DNA of 64,000 nt from contig JAACJO010000035.1 of the NCBI GenBank assembly GCA_013368445.1, positions 1 through 64,000 of the forward strand, read 5' to 3'. A program made the translations under genes and the position numbers. This document shows positions 23,907-33,661 of this stretch, in pieces. Numbering within the stretch: the stretch's first letter is position 1; each line of letters starts with the position of its first letter. Origin of the DNA: Leucocoprinus leucothites. Its lineage: Eukaryota > Basidiomycota > Agaricomycetes > Agaricales > Agaricaceae. The notes beneath the pieces were generated by a model that made no database searches, had not been told where the DNA came from, and was given only the letters and a program-made list of their open reading frames with translations.

Positions 23907-24105
23907 CACCTTGTTTTATAGTCTCTCTCAAGTCTTCTCTATTTCACTGGACTAATTGTATATAGTCTTTGTCTTAAGCAGTCTTCAACTGCTTTGTGTA
24001 CCCTGGCTTGCCGTAGTGTACCATCTATTTGTATTATTTAGTTGAAAGCAGACTGTGATTGAGCACCGCTATATAAATCTATTGATTTAAAAATAATAAT
24101 AAAAA
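20759..24105 (+). mobile_element. L1-B: 5'-truncated L1
   Basis: 3.35 kb, beginning in the endonuclease-RT linker and ending in the L1 3' tail (GCACCGCTATATAAATC then A-rich). The flanking 15-bp TSD is TAGACAGACTTGATT (20744-20758 and 24106-24120). 5' truncation is normal for target-primed insertion. Confidence 0.93.
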
Positions 24106-24222
24106 TAGACAGACTTGATTAGTTAGTGGTCATGTCATCCCTTTTTATTCTCTTACCACCACCATCTCTTGAGTTGGTGTCTTAGTTTGAGTACAATACT
24201 ACATTGTCTACACTAGTGAAAC

Positions 24223-27200
24223 ATGGGGAGGCGAAAGTCTAAAGCTATTAGTTGTGAGATCACGAACATGGACCTCAACTCTGACATTGCATCCGGCGAT
24301 GACAAGCTTGATACAATCAAAGAGGCCCCTAGGCCCTCCACCTCCACCCAGCCTGGCCACTCAATGGCGGAATTCAAGGCTCTGGCTGCCTCCATGAGGG
24401 CTGACATTCAGTCACCCTCACCTCTCCCCTCAGTGCCCGCTGACGTTCTGTCACTGGCGCCTACTACTCAGCCTCTGGTGACCTTAGGTCCCAAGGCCCC
24501 ACTTGTTGCTGGTAGTACCACGTACTACCCAGTTCCCACTCCTCCCCCAATTGTGCCATCCACCCTGTTGTCCTCTGCTAGGACTGTGCCTGGAGACGAT
24601 GCTGCAGCCAAGTGGGCTTTCAACAGCCTCAAGAAGTTCTCGCGCTTCATGCAAGAACTCTCTGACAATTCCCTCCTTGATGAGGACTATACCAAGGTGT
24701 GTGCTAGCTATCTTGCTAGTGCCATCTATGAATTTGAGATGAGCGGGCATGGGAGTGCACACATTTCCATGGGTGAACAGTGGGCCAGCCATGGCTGGAC
24801 CACCTTTCGCTCCTTCATGCAGGGCTTCGCTTGGTTCAATGAGCTGGAAGCCTCCCCTAAAGACATGCACATTAATAAATTACCAGAAATCATGTGGGAA
24901 AAATGGATGCTGACTAAAAGTGTGTCAGCATTGGTCAGGCTTAGTCATAATTAGTAAGCTTCGTTGCCCTGTAATTCTGAGAGCGCTTTGCATGTGGTTG
25001 TTTGGATTGATTGATGGGGCCTCCCCACGGCTACTGCTGGTGTTGATGGTTGTTGCACTGGCCTTTGGTGGGTATCCTGTGTGAGTTGAAGCACCTAAAA
25101 TGCATATTTCAGCACGAGAACAAGGGGAAAAATGTAATATGCACTTATGCATGCTTAAACGTGCATAAAGCGCAAGAAACAAGAAACTAACCGGCAGCTG
25201 GAACACAGCGCATCAATGAGCACTTATCTATGCATCAAGCATGAGAAAGTCATCAATGTGGGTGATGGAGGCATAGCTGGGATGCTCAAAGCACATGAGA
25301 AACTGTGTGCCATTAGTTTACAGGTTGTATGTATGAGATTATGCATGCATGTGGGCGCTTAAACGCTTGATTAATGCGAGAAACTAACTAATGGCCAAAT
25401 CACAGTTTACCCACTCAAAAATTGGGGGTAAATCCATGGGCTTGAGGCAGTCTCATCCACATTTAGAAATTATGATGGATGTTTTGTCCATTGAGTATTT
25501 AGGCTGAAATTGAATGAATAATTATGCCAATTATGCAAGCATGGGCGCTTAAATGCTCCATGAGCATGAGAGAGTAAACCACAACCACCTGCATTGTATT
25601 GACATGGGCGCAAGAAAGCCAGTGCTCTTTCAGACCAATTTGAATTGACCTTATCCAAGGCACGGGAAAAGAGCAGAACTACCCTAAGATTATATTCTAA
25701 GTTCAAAACTTAAAATAATTATTGCAGCTCATAGGTGAGTATGTTTTGCACGCGTATGGGCGCTTAACCGTGCGATAGGCGCGGGAAAGAAGGTGTCTTG
25801 CCCCCACTTGGAAATCAGGATCAAATTAAATAAATAAACTTCAATTTTTGTGACAGCTGCTTAAGCACTTTATAAGTGTAAAAAAAATTAAGCCACTACA
25901 CACACTATGCACACAGGGGCACTTAATGTACACCTGAGCACAAGACGAATTATCTCACAAATTGAGAATTACATAAAGAGCCTCCCCCTGCTCCCAAGGC
26001 ACAGGCGAAGTCTGTGCTGGGTGGACAACAGAGTTTTGACTTAAAAATGATTTTGTGTTTGAAACTCAGACTCACCTGAGTGCCATAGGCACGCGAAACA
26101 AAACTCGTCATCCATGAGGTGACCCATGGATCCGCTGACAAAGCAGAACCACGTGACATCAACATGGGCTCCCCCAAGACACCCAAGCAAACATCCAAGG
26201 CACTGTGGCCCACTCTGGCCCAGCCCCCTGTACCGCCCAAGCAAGCACCCCCTAAGGCATGTGCTAGTGGCCCCCCTCAAGTGCCCATGAAGGCGCCCAT
26301 CCCCACTTCTGCTCTGGCACCTCATTAGCACTTGTTTGCGGAAGCCACCCATTCTGGCACTTTGGCACTGCCTGTGTTGCTCATCAAGCTGGCACAGGCA
26401 AACCCCTCCCTCGACCCTGATCACATCGCTGCAATGCATCAGGCCGCCACTGCCACCACTGGCTCTGCCAAGAAGCCATGCATGATCACTGCCAGGCCCA
26501 CCCACCATCAATTGTTCCTTGATTTCACTGGCAATGCCAGTGAGATCACTTATCTCTATCACAAGGCCATGCGCCTTCTCAATGACGCCCTCTCATGTGC
26601 CAAGTCTTCTTTGCGCATTGAGAATATCACTAAGGCATACAGCACTATTGCACTGTACACCTCTGCCCTACCCTCAGATGCTGACATCACTGTCGTCAAG
26701 TCTGCCATTCCCTCTGTCTTCACTGCCCCATTCGAGCTGAAGATGTGCCGCCCCAGGTCAAGGTCTTATCTCAAGATCCTTGATGTCCCCTTCCAGGTGA
26801 ATGGTGTCCATATTATGCCAGTTCAGATCACTAACTGCATGTGATTGTCCCCATTCAAGGACACTTTCACTGATGTCTCATCTGTGTGCATCATGTGCAA
26901 CTCCCCCAAGGCCAACACCGCTACTGTCTGGTTCAACCTATAGGATTCTCAGTCAGGAGCTGGCGCCAAGAAGCTCCTCAACAAGTACCTTGACTTCAAC
27001 GGTATGCAGGCCATCATCAAGCCCGCCCCTGCCCACCCCAGTGTCCCTCAGTGCCAGCACTGCTGGTGCTTTGGTCACTCTACCCCCACCTGCTGCAACT
27101 GCGTGCTCAGGTGTTCCTAGTGTGGTGGTCCTCACTGTAGTGAGAATCATTGCTCTACATCATTGTGCTGTAAGGGGAGTCCAAAGGCAAACCCCCCCAT

Positions 27201-27357
27201 CCTGCCTACACCCACCAGGGAGCCCTGTCCCCATATCTCATGTATCAACTGCAGGGGCAACCATGCAGCTGATGATCAAAAGTGCCCATTCTGGTGCCAC
27301 CAGTTCGACTATGACTGGCTTAGCTGTCACAAGGAGGACAATAGGAGGCCCCAGTAG
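24223..27357 (+). pseudogene. L2-1 ORF1: zinc-knuckle protein
   Basis: Starts MGRRKSKAISCEIT. A Pro/Ser/Thr-rich N-terminal part leads to KWAFNSLKKFSRFM and GEQWASHGWTTFRSFMQGFA, then the 1.23-kb insert at 24878. It resumes near 26106 (HGSADKAEPRDINMGSPK), with HHQLFLDFTG, IENITKAYSTIALYTS, RSYLKILDVPFQV and VWFNL, and ends in knuckles CQHCWCFGHSTPTC and CPHISCINCRGNHAADDQKC. The core motifs match L1 ORF1, so the two are homologous. The frame has several stops and at least one frameshift. Confidence 0.83.
24878..26105. repeat. 1.23-kb insert with a dispersed CGCTTAA...GCGAGAAA motif array
   Basis: The insert splits L2-1 ORF1; L2-2 and L3 copies are continuous here. It has no long ORF of its own. 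It contains about eight degenerate copies of a roughly 40-bp unit resembling TATGCA..ATGGGCGCTTAA, then a variable arm, then GCGCGAGAAA. The clearest are at 25143-25180, 25341-25384, 25532-25574, 25748-25790 and 25906-25946; weaker ones are at 25219, 25279 and 26078. Spacing is irregular (60-216 bp). I see no TIR, LTR or clear TSD; at most three extra bases appear at the junction. Identity unknown. Confidence 0.6.
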
Positions 27358-27576
27358 TAGGTTGTGTACCTGCCTCAACACATCTTCCAACCCTGTCAGT
27401 ATGTCGCTAGGGCCACACGTGCATGTAAGCTTACTGTTAGAGGTCTGCGAGCTGGACTTTAGTTTCATTTCTTTGTTACTATGCCACATTTCTTTGCTGT
27501 CGAGTAGTGTACTATATTCGGACAGGACCTTATCTATTCTTGTCTCTGTAGTGTTTGGCTTGGGTAGTGGTACTTA

Positions 27577-30500
27577 CAGTAATAGACCGGTCACATGTAC
27601 ACCACCACTCACTTGTACAGTGCATATTTCTATGCCATCTGAAAGGAATCCTTCCGGTCTTTTTGCATATATGTATGTACACATAGTAGAGCTACATTTA
27701 TGCACATTTAATTCCAGGGAATAGTCATTTGTAAAAGAGAAATGCAGCTGCATGTACATTTGGTGGAAGCTCTTGAATTTATGATTGGACATTTCTCCGC
27801 CCTGAATACAATATGGAGATAAATTTTAAGTGAACAATGTGTGCAAACATCCAAAGGGCTCATATGCAAGATTTTGGGTCCATTGAAGCTGAATAGCATT
27901 GTCGACAACAATGTCTTGACCATCTCAATGGTGAGTGTGACACAGCATGACATCACCCTAGCCATTGTGTCCATTGTCCCTCAATGGAATGCTATAGGGC
28001 GCATCTGGTATTATCGAACACTATAAAAAGTATGTAAATATACATGTAAAATATCCCCTCATATTCCTCTTGTTCTAACTCTTTACTATGCCACGCAAAG
28101 CTCTCTCCTTGACTAAAAAATCCCAAATTGATCATGAATTGTACAAGGAATATATGATGAAGGCTGTTGCCTTATACAATCATCAACTTGAAAAGGAGAA
28201 AAAGGACCGTCTTGGACTTTGCAAAGTCTGTTCTGCTGTTGAAAAGGATTTCTTTCACACCAAGGGAATTCATGTACATATCAACCACAACACACTTTGT
28301 AGCTTGGTTAATGGAGAGCAGCTCAAGATGGACTCTAATGCTTCAAGGAGCTGGTTATCAGATGCAGAGGCTGATGAAGTGATCAAGTATGTTGTGGGGC
28401 TTGCTGAGATGGGATTCCCACTTGATCACCGATGGCTTAAAGAGCATGTTGATGAGATCGCTCGGTCCCGATGGCAATCTAGGTTTCCTGATGGTGGTGT
28501 TGGAAAGAACTGGACATACCGCTTTATTGAGAAATACAGTGATCAGCTTCATATGTACAAGGGGCGTGCTCTTGATACTCAACGTGGTCAGGCAGGAAAC
28601 CCAGCTACTCACAAGCAATACTTTGATCTTGTTGAGGAAGTTCAGCTTACTGGAGATAATGGTGCACCTATTGCCCCTGAGTGCACCTGGGCTATGGATG
28701 AGAGTGGGTTTCAGGCAAATGGCAATGAGGGTATTGGGGGCCGGAATGTTATTGGACCGATAGGAAAGAAAGTTCAATACCAACAGCAGGCTGGATCGTG
28801 CGAGAACATCACTGTTCTTGTAACTATTGGTGCTGATGGCAGTGCCCTACCTCCGGCAGTTCTCTATGCAGGGAAAGGATATTTAGTTAAATGGAAACAA
28901 GACAATCCTGCCAATGTGATGTATGTACTTGTCATATTGTATGGCTAGTGTATATGCTAATATTTGTTCATACATCAGGTTGGGTTACTCGAAAAAAGGC
29001 TGGACAGACAATGTTATTGGCCTTGAATATGCCAAGCACTTTGAAGCTTTGACTCGTTCAAGAGCTAATGGTCGTACTCGAGTGCTATACCTTGATGGTC
29101 ATGCTTCACATGTTACCCGTTCATTTCTAGAGCACTGTCAAAACCACAGTATCAAAGTCATTTGTTACCCACCACACATAACCCACATTTATCAAGGCTT
29201 GGACGTTGTAGTTTTCAGTCCTCTCAAGGCTGCATATGGCAAGTGCTGAGACCAACTCCTTCGAGAAACAGGGGAACATGTCTCGAAGGAGAATTTCCTG
29301 TCTGTGTATGGTGAGGCACACCTTGCCGCACTTCAACCAGAATTGATCAAGAAGGCCTTCTCTGCAACTGGGCTTGTGCCCTTCAACCGTGACGCTATCA
29401 GAAAGGACAAATTCACCCCCAGTTGAGACACTTCCTTTCAACATTTCACCCCTGTTCCCCCCTCTACACCTGTTTGGATTGTAACTGATCTTATCGTTGA
29501 CACTGTTCAACCACTGATACAAGATGACATCACACGTCCAAGTCAGCATTCACAGTCACTACCACTATGACATGCACTATCAGAACTCGCTACTACGGAT
29601 GCTCACTTTCTCATCTCTGATTCCCCAATCAAAGCTTCATCCTCTCCTCCCAATACTCTGCCAATCCAGCTCTCACCCACAAAGAAAGGGCGGAAGAAGG
29701 AAACTTCACTGCAACAGCTCCTCAATACTTTAACTCATACAATGCTCGAGAAGGACTTACAAGTAGCATTGATAGAGAAGATTGATGAGGCAGACATTCT
29801 GCAGAGCCAAGTCCTCCGCCTGCAGTCAGCGATGGTCTTGCAGCAGGTTTATTGTGGACGTACTGTATGCTGCCAGTTGAATGCATGCGAAGTCAAAGCC
29901 GAAAAGAAGGGCAAAAAGGGTGGAAGGGTACTGGGAGATGGGCAGGCAAAGTTATTGACAGGTGCTGAGGTGTTCAAGCTTATTGAAGAACAGGAAGCTG
30001 GGCAAGAGAGGGAGGCACAGCTTCAAGTAGCAAAGAAGGAAGTGAAGGTTGCATATGAGCAGGAGTTGGAGATTTGGCTGAAGGCTGAGGAGGATCGAAA
30101 GCAGGCCAATGATGCTGGTAGATTGCGATGGCAGGAGGACCTAGATGGTTGGAAAATGAGAAGGAATGAGGCTAAGGCCAAGGGTGAAAAGCTGAAAGAT
30201 TGGGATAAAGCTCACCTAAAACCCAAGCAGAAAGACTACTTATCCGAGGCCCTGCCAAAGCCAACCTTGAAGAGAATCAATATTTCAGGTGCCACAGATG
30301 ATCTGGGTGACAATTCGGGATGGGAGGATGAGAGCGATGACGAGGACAGGGCGGAAGAGTAGATGATGTCGATTGGGTGTCACGTAGTATGTGATACTGT
30401 ACGGTGTGACAGCCCCATTCGTCACACTGTACAGGTGACTAGGAATTGGCAAAATAGCACTCATCACCTTGTTCACGCCGTGGAATGCAGAGGGATGGAC

Positions 30501-30638
30501 TTTTTCCCTAGATATCTTACCAGAACTTGCTTCACACCATAATGAATATATACAAATATTTTCGTGAAATTTGGATGTTTATTGAATCCGTAATAAGCCT
30601 AACACCATTTGGGTGTACAGGTGGCCGGTCTATTACTG
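27577..30638 (+). mobile_element. pogo-type DNA transposon inserted in the L2-1 3' UTR
   Basis: 3062 bp flanked by TA (27575-27576 and 30639-30640). The 27-bp TIRs start CAGTAATAGACCGG and differ at two positions. The empty site is visible in L2-2 near 38366. It encodes a transposase of the DDE_1 type. Left flank 27604-28087 holds no gene I recognise. Confidence 0.93.
28088..30362 (+). pseudogene. pogo transposase with one intron and three in-frame TGA
   Basis: Exon 1 is 28088-28920. A 58-bp intron follows at 28921-28978 (GTATGT...TGCTAAT...CATCAG), and exon 2 runs in one frame to 30362. The N-terminal half holds a CENP-B/Tc5-like HTH (KNWTYRFIEKYSDQLHMYKG). The DDE core is CTWAMDESGFQ, then YLDGHASHVTRSFLEHC, then HIYQGLDVVVFSPLK, i.e. 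a third Asp as in pogo. A charged coiled-coil-like tail ends in DESDDEDRAEE. TGA at 29247, 29424 and 29568 break an otherwise continuous frame; each is a C-to-T step from CGA. The downstream 30363-30638 is UTR and TIR. Confidence 0.88.
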
Positions 30639-30916
30639 TAGGCCCTGTATTATGTTGGCAAGCGCGGACTGTGACTGGGCACCGCATAATAAATCATTGA
30701 TTAAATAAATAAATAAATAAAAAGTTAGTGGTCATGTGATGTATGTTGATCTTGCCTGTGGACACAGTGTTGACTCTCAGTCATTTACCAGTGTCCACAG
30801 GTGAGTATCTAGTTTCTATTGTGAACTCAGTCATTTACCAGTGTCCACAGACACTCTGGTCCCATTCCTGAACTGCTAGGACTGATATTCAGTCAACCAC
30901 TGCCTGGATTTTAACA

Positions 30917-30929
30917 GGTTATGGGCCCA
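30917..30929 (+). promoter_or_regulatory. Copia-2 primer-binding site, half-initiator-tRNA type
   Basis: GGTTATGGGCCCA directly follows the LTR end AACA. It is complementary, apart from one G:U-type difference, to the anticodon stem-loop of initiator tRNA-Met, the site used by Drosophila copia and yeast Ty5 rather than a tRNA 3' end. This fixes the LTR as 5' and plus-oriented. Confidence 0.7.
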
Positions 30930-31269
30930 AGGCTCTAGTAGCTTCAAACGCATTTTCCTCCCACATTTCATGCGCTATCGCCTCCAAACTTTGTACACCT
31001 CAACGTCCCATGTATTCCTACATGCATGTCATGTTTTGTCCCGATCCAAAGCAATTTGACTCTGCAAAATGTGATTTATCTCACCTTCTCCACCTTCTTC
31101 CTTCTTCTCTCACCATTTCCTTTCCTCCACCTCAGAAACACATTGCCTCACTTGAAACCTTGTACCCCTCACCTCCACGCTGCTCTGCACCTGCTCCTCC
31201 AATTTCAGCCAATTTGCTTGCCCCAGTCCCTCGCAAATGCACCTTCTTTCAGCCTCTCCCTCTCCTATC
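30930..31269 (+). other. Copia-2 leader/possible gag start, interrupted by L3-alpha
   Basis: Follows the PBS and resumes at 53562-53622 beyond L3-alpha. A short open frame starts ATG 31010, but I recognise no domain. The sequence is pyrimidine-rich. No other gene seen. Confidence 0.4.
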
Positions 31270-31600
31270 TTTTTTTTTTTTTTTTAAAAAAAATCAGTGG
31301 ACCCTGGAGGGGTCCAAATTTATAACATGGTGCGCAGTAGCAGTCCACGCCCAACTATCTACTACAGGGAACTGATACCGCTACTGACTATGCAAGAGTA
31401 AACAACTGGGAATATATAATGGTCTTGTCTGAGACAATACATGAATTGACAACAGAAGGGGGCTAGGCATGTGACAAAATACAAAGAAAGAAACATATAC
31501 CGATATCACTGCATCAAGTGGCAGGCCTTGGGGTTCATAGGGGCCCACCCGGCAACTAGCGATGGATGGGGAACAATGCATTGACGCTAGGGAGCTCTCC

Positions 31601-33498
31601 CTAGGCCCAGGGCCAACCAGCAGGACCAGAATGACTTTGCAGCCAATCCCAATCAAACCAGTGGCACCAGAATGTGCATTTGTGGTCAGTAGCAGCATGT
31701 TCCTTGCTGCAATTGACACACTTGATGTGGGGACAGGGTTCCCTGGCAGGTGTGGGCTGAATGGGGGGGTTAGCCTTTGGCAACCCCTTACAGCAGGAGG
31801 AGGTAGTGCAGTGATTGTTGGACCAATGTGGCCCACTGCATTGTGAGCACCTGAGAGCACAGTTGCAACAGGTGGTGGTAGTGTGGCCCCAATGCCAGCA
31901 TTGTTGACCCTGGGGGGTCCCAGGGTGAGCATGTGCAGCTCTGATCATAGACTACATGCCGTCAAAGTTGAGGTATTTACTGACCAGGCGCTTAGTGTTA
32001 GCGCCGGACTGAGAATCCCAAAGGTCAACCCAAATGGTGGCAGTGTTGGCTTTGGCAGAATTGCACATGATGTGCATGGAGGAGAGGTCAGTGAATATCT
32101 CCTTGAAGGGAGACAAACACATATGGTCGGAGACGTGTTGCGGGGTGGTGCAGATACCACTCATGTAGTAAGGGACATCCAGGATCTTGAGGTAAGACCT
32201 GGACCTGGGATGTTTAGTCTTTAGCTCAAATGGGGCTGTGAAGGCTGAAGAGAGGGAGGATTCAATCACCAATGCATCCGCATCAGTGGTGACAGTGTTG
32301 GTGTACAACAAGATGGTGTTGTATGCTCTGGCAATATTCTCGACATGAAGCAAGCTCTTCGCATGAGTGAGAGAGTTGTTAAGAAGGTGCATGGCCTTTT
32401 GATGGAGGTAGGTGATATCACCAGCATCACCAGTGAAATCAAGGAAGAGTTGGTGCTGGGTGGGGCCTGACATAGTCATGCGGGGCTTCTTTGCAGAAGG
32501 TGCGTCAGTGAGGGCAGCCTGATGTATTGCAGCAATGCGGTCAGGCTCAAGGGTGGGGTGGGACTAGGCAAGCTTGATAAGCACTGCTGCAGACACTGGA
32601 GTGTGGGCAACCTCAGCGAATGACTTCTTAGCTGCCAAGGGTGGGATGGGTGCTCACTGGGCTAGGCCATCAGACCTAACCTTAGGAGTGGGGGGTGCTT
32701 GAGTGGGTGCTTTGCCACTAGCATGGACACCTTTGCAGGTGCCGGCTTGGGTGGTAGGGGAGAATGGGCCGGGGTGGGCCACGGTACCTTGGGCATTTGC
32801 TTGGGCATCTTGGGAGAGCCCATGTCAATGTCACGTGGTTCTGCTTTGTCAGCGGATCCATGAGTTGCCTCATGGACAACACGCATATGATTAGGGCTGG
32901 CCTCCAGAGCTCTGGTGGCATAATCCTGAATGAAATCTATGAATGTGGCCCATCTCTGGGTGCACATACGCTTGCTGATAAGGGCTGTGTTGCCTTGGCC
33001 TTGGTTGAAGACTTCCGCAACAAGCCCAACAAGGGTCAGGACAAGTATGGCAATGGTGGCCTCAGGTAGGGGGCCTGGGGGAACTGACTGGGCAAAGTGG
33101 GTGAAGAAATGGAGCCCAGCAAGAGCCCAAGTCTCAACAGACTCCTCAGTTGACCTGGAGGAGACAGTGGATGGTGGTGCTGGGGGAGGGGGGTTCTTCA
33201 TGGGGTAGAACGTCTGTCCACCAGCAGTGAAGGGCTTTGGGGATGGCGATAGAACATCAGCCACAAGGGAGGCTACTAGCTGCGATAGAACATCAGCAGC
33301 AGGCAGGGAGGAGGGACCGGGCAACGAAATGTCAGCCTGGGGGGGACCAAAGAACCTGCAAACATTGCAGGGGTCATCATAGGGGTCGAGATGTTCATCC
33401 TCAGACATCTCGGCGATGTTGAGCTCATTGGCGGAGGCTTTGGCAGACTCAGTTGTTTGGCAGGGAGGCTTGTGAGACTTAGATTTATGTCTGCCCAT
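31601..33498 (-). pseudogene. L3 ORF1 (left copy)
   Basis: Start MGRHKSKSHKPPCQT. Then TESAKASANELNIAEMSEDE, a Pro-rich part (YPMKNPPPPAPP), RWATFIDFIQDYATRALEAS, HGSADKAEPRDIDMGSPK, QHQLFLDFTGDAGDITYLH, RSYLKILDVPYYM and WVDLWDSQSG. The C-terminal knuckles are CWHWGHTTTTC, CSQCSGPHW and CPHIKCVNCSKEH...CTFWCHWFD. Same architecture as L2 and L1 ORF1 with a different N terminus. Frameshifts at about 31945 and 32660 and a stop near 32565 disable it. No RT follows: the 3' UTR ends at the T-run. Confidence 0.82.
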
Positions 33499-33661
33499 GT
33501 ATCTCCATGTAGACCCAGTAGTATTGAACTCTAGTTGCAACACACCAACTAAGAGATGGTGGTGGTAAGAGGTCAAGGACAGGATCCTCCTTTCCCTCTT
33601 ACCACCATCATCAAATTCTTTGACAGTGTCTACATACATATTGGCTACAAATACTATCAAA

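Larger units (their letters stand above)
24136..30720 (+). mobile_element. L2-1: full-length ORF1-only LINE-like element with two insertions
   Basis: TSD AGTTAGTGGTCATGT is perfect at 15 bp (24121-24135 and 30721-30735). The 5' end is CATCCCTTTTTATTC...TACCACCACCATC. The 3' tail is GGGCACCGCATAATAAATC followed by (AAAT)n. Without the 24878-26105 insert and the pogo element (27577-30638 plus TA), about 2293 bp remain, which matches L2-2. After ORF1 there is only a short 3' UTR (27358-27574 plus 30641-30720) and no room for an RT. Confidence 0.88.
20686..30916 (+). mobile_element. Copia-2 5' LTR, split by L1-B and L2-1 (pieces 20686-20758, 24121-24135, 30736-30916)
   Basis: Rejoined, the pieces form a 269-bp LTR (TGTTAGAG...TTTTAACA) alignable along most of its length with the Copia-1 LTR in reverse orientation. 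It includes the duplicated block TCAGTCATTTACCAGTGTCC at 30781 and again at 30831. It is followed at once by a half-tRNA-type primer site at 30917. L1-B and L2-1 each lie between exact 15-bp TSDs made of LTR sequence. Confidence 0.75.

Noticed and set aside
25143..25946. CRISPR array
   Set aside because: Motif copies are degenerate and unevenly spaced, with no constant spacer length, and the genome is eukaryotic.
24925..26562. Minus-strand ORFs over the L2-1 insert and ORF1
   Set aside because: Shadow frames; no motif, and they cross the insert boundary.
31010..31375. Host protein-coding gene
   Set aside because: Low-complexity, pyrimidine-driven frame running into an L3 tail; its position after a Copia PBS suggests a retrotransposon leader.
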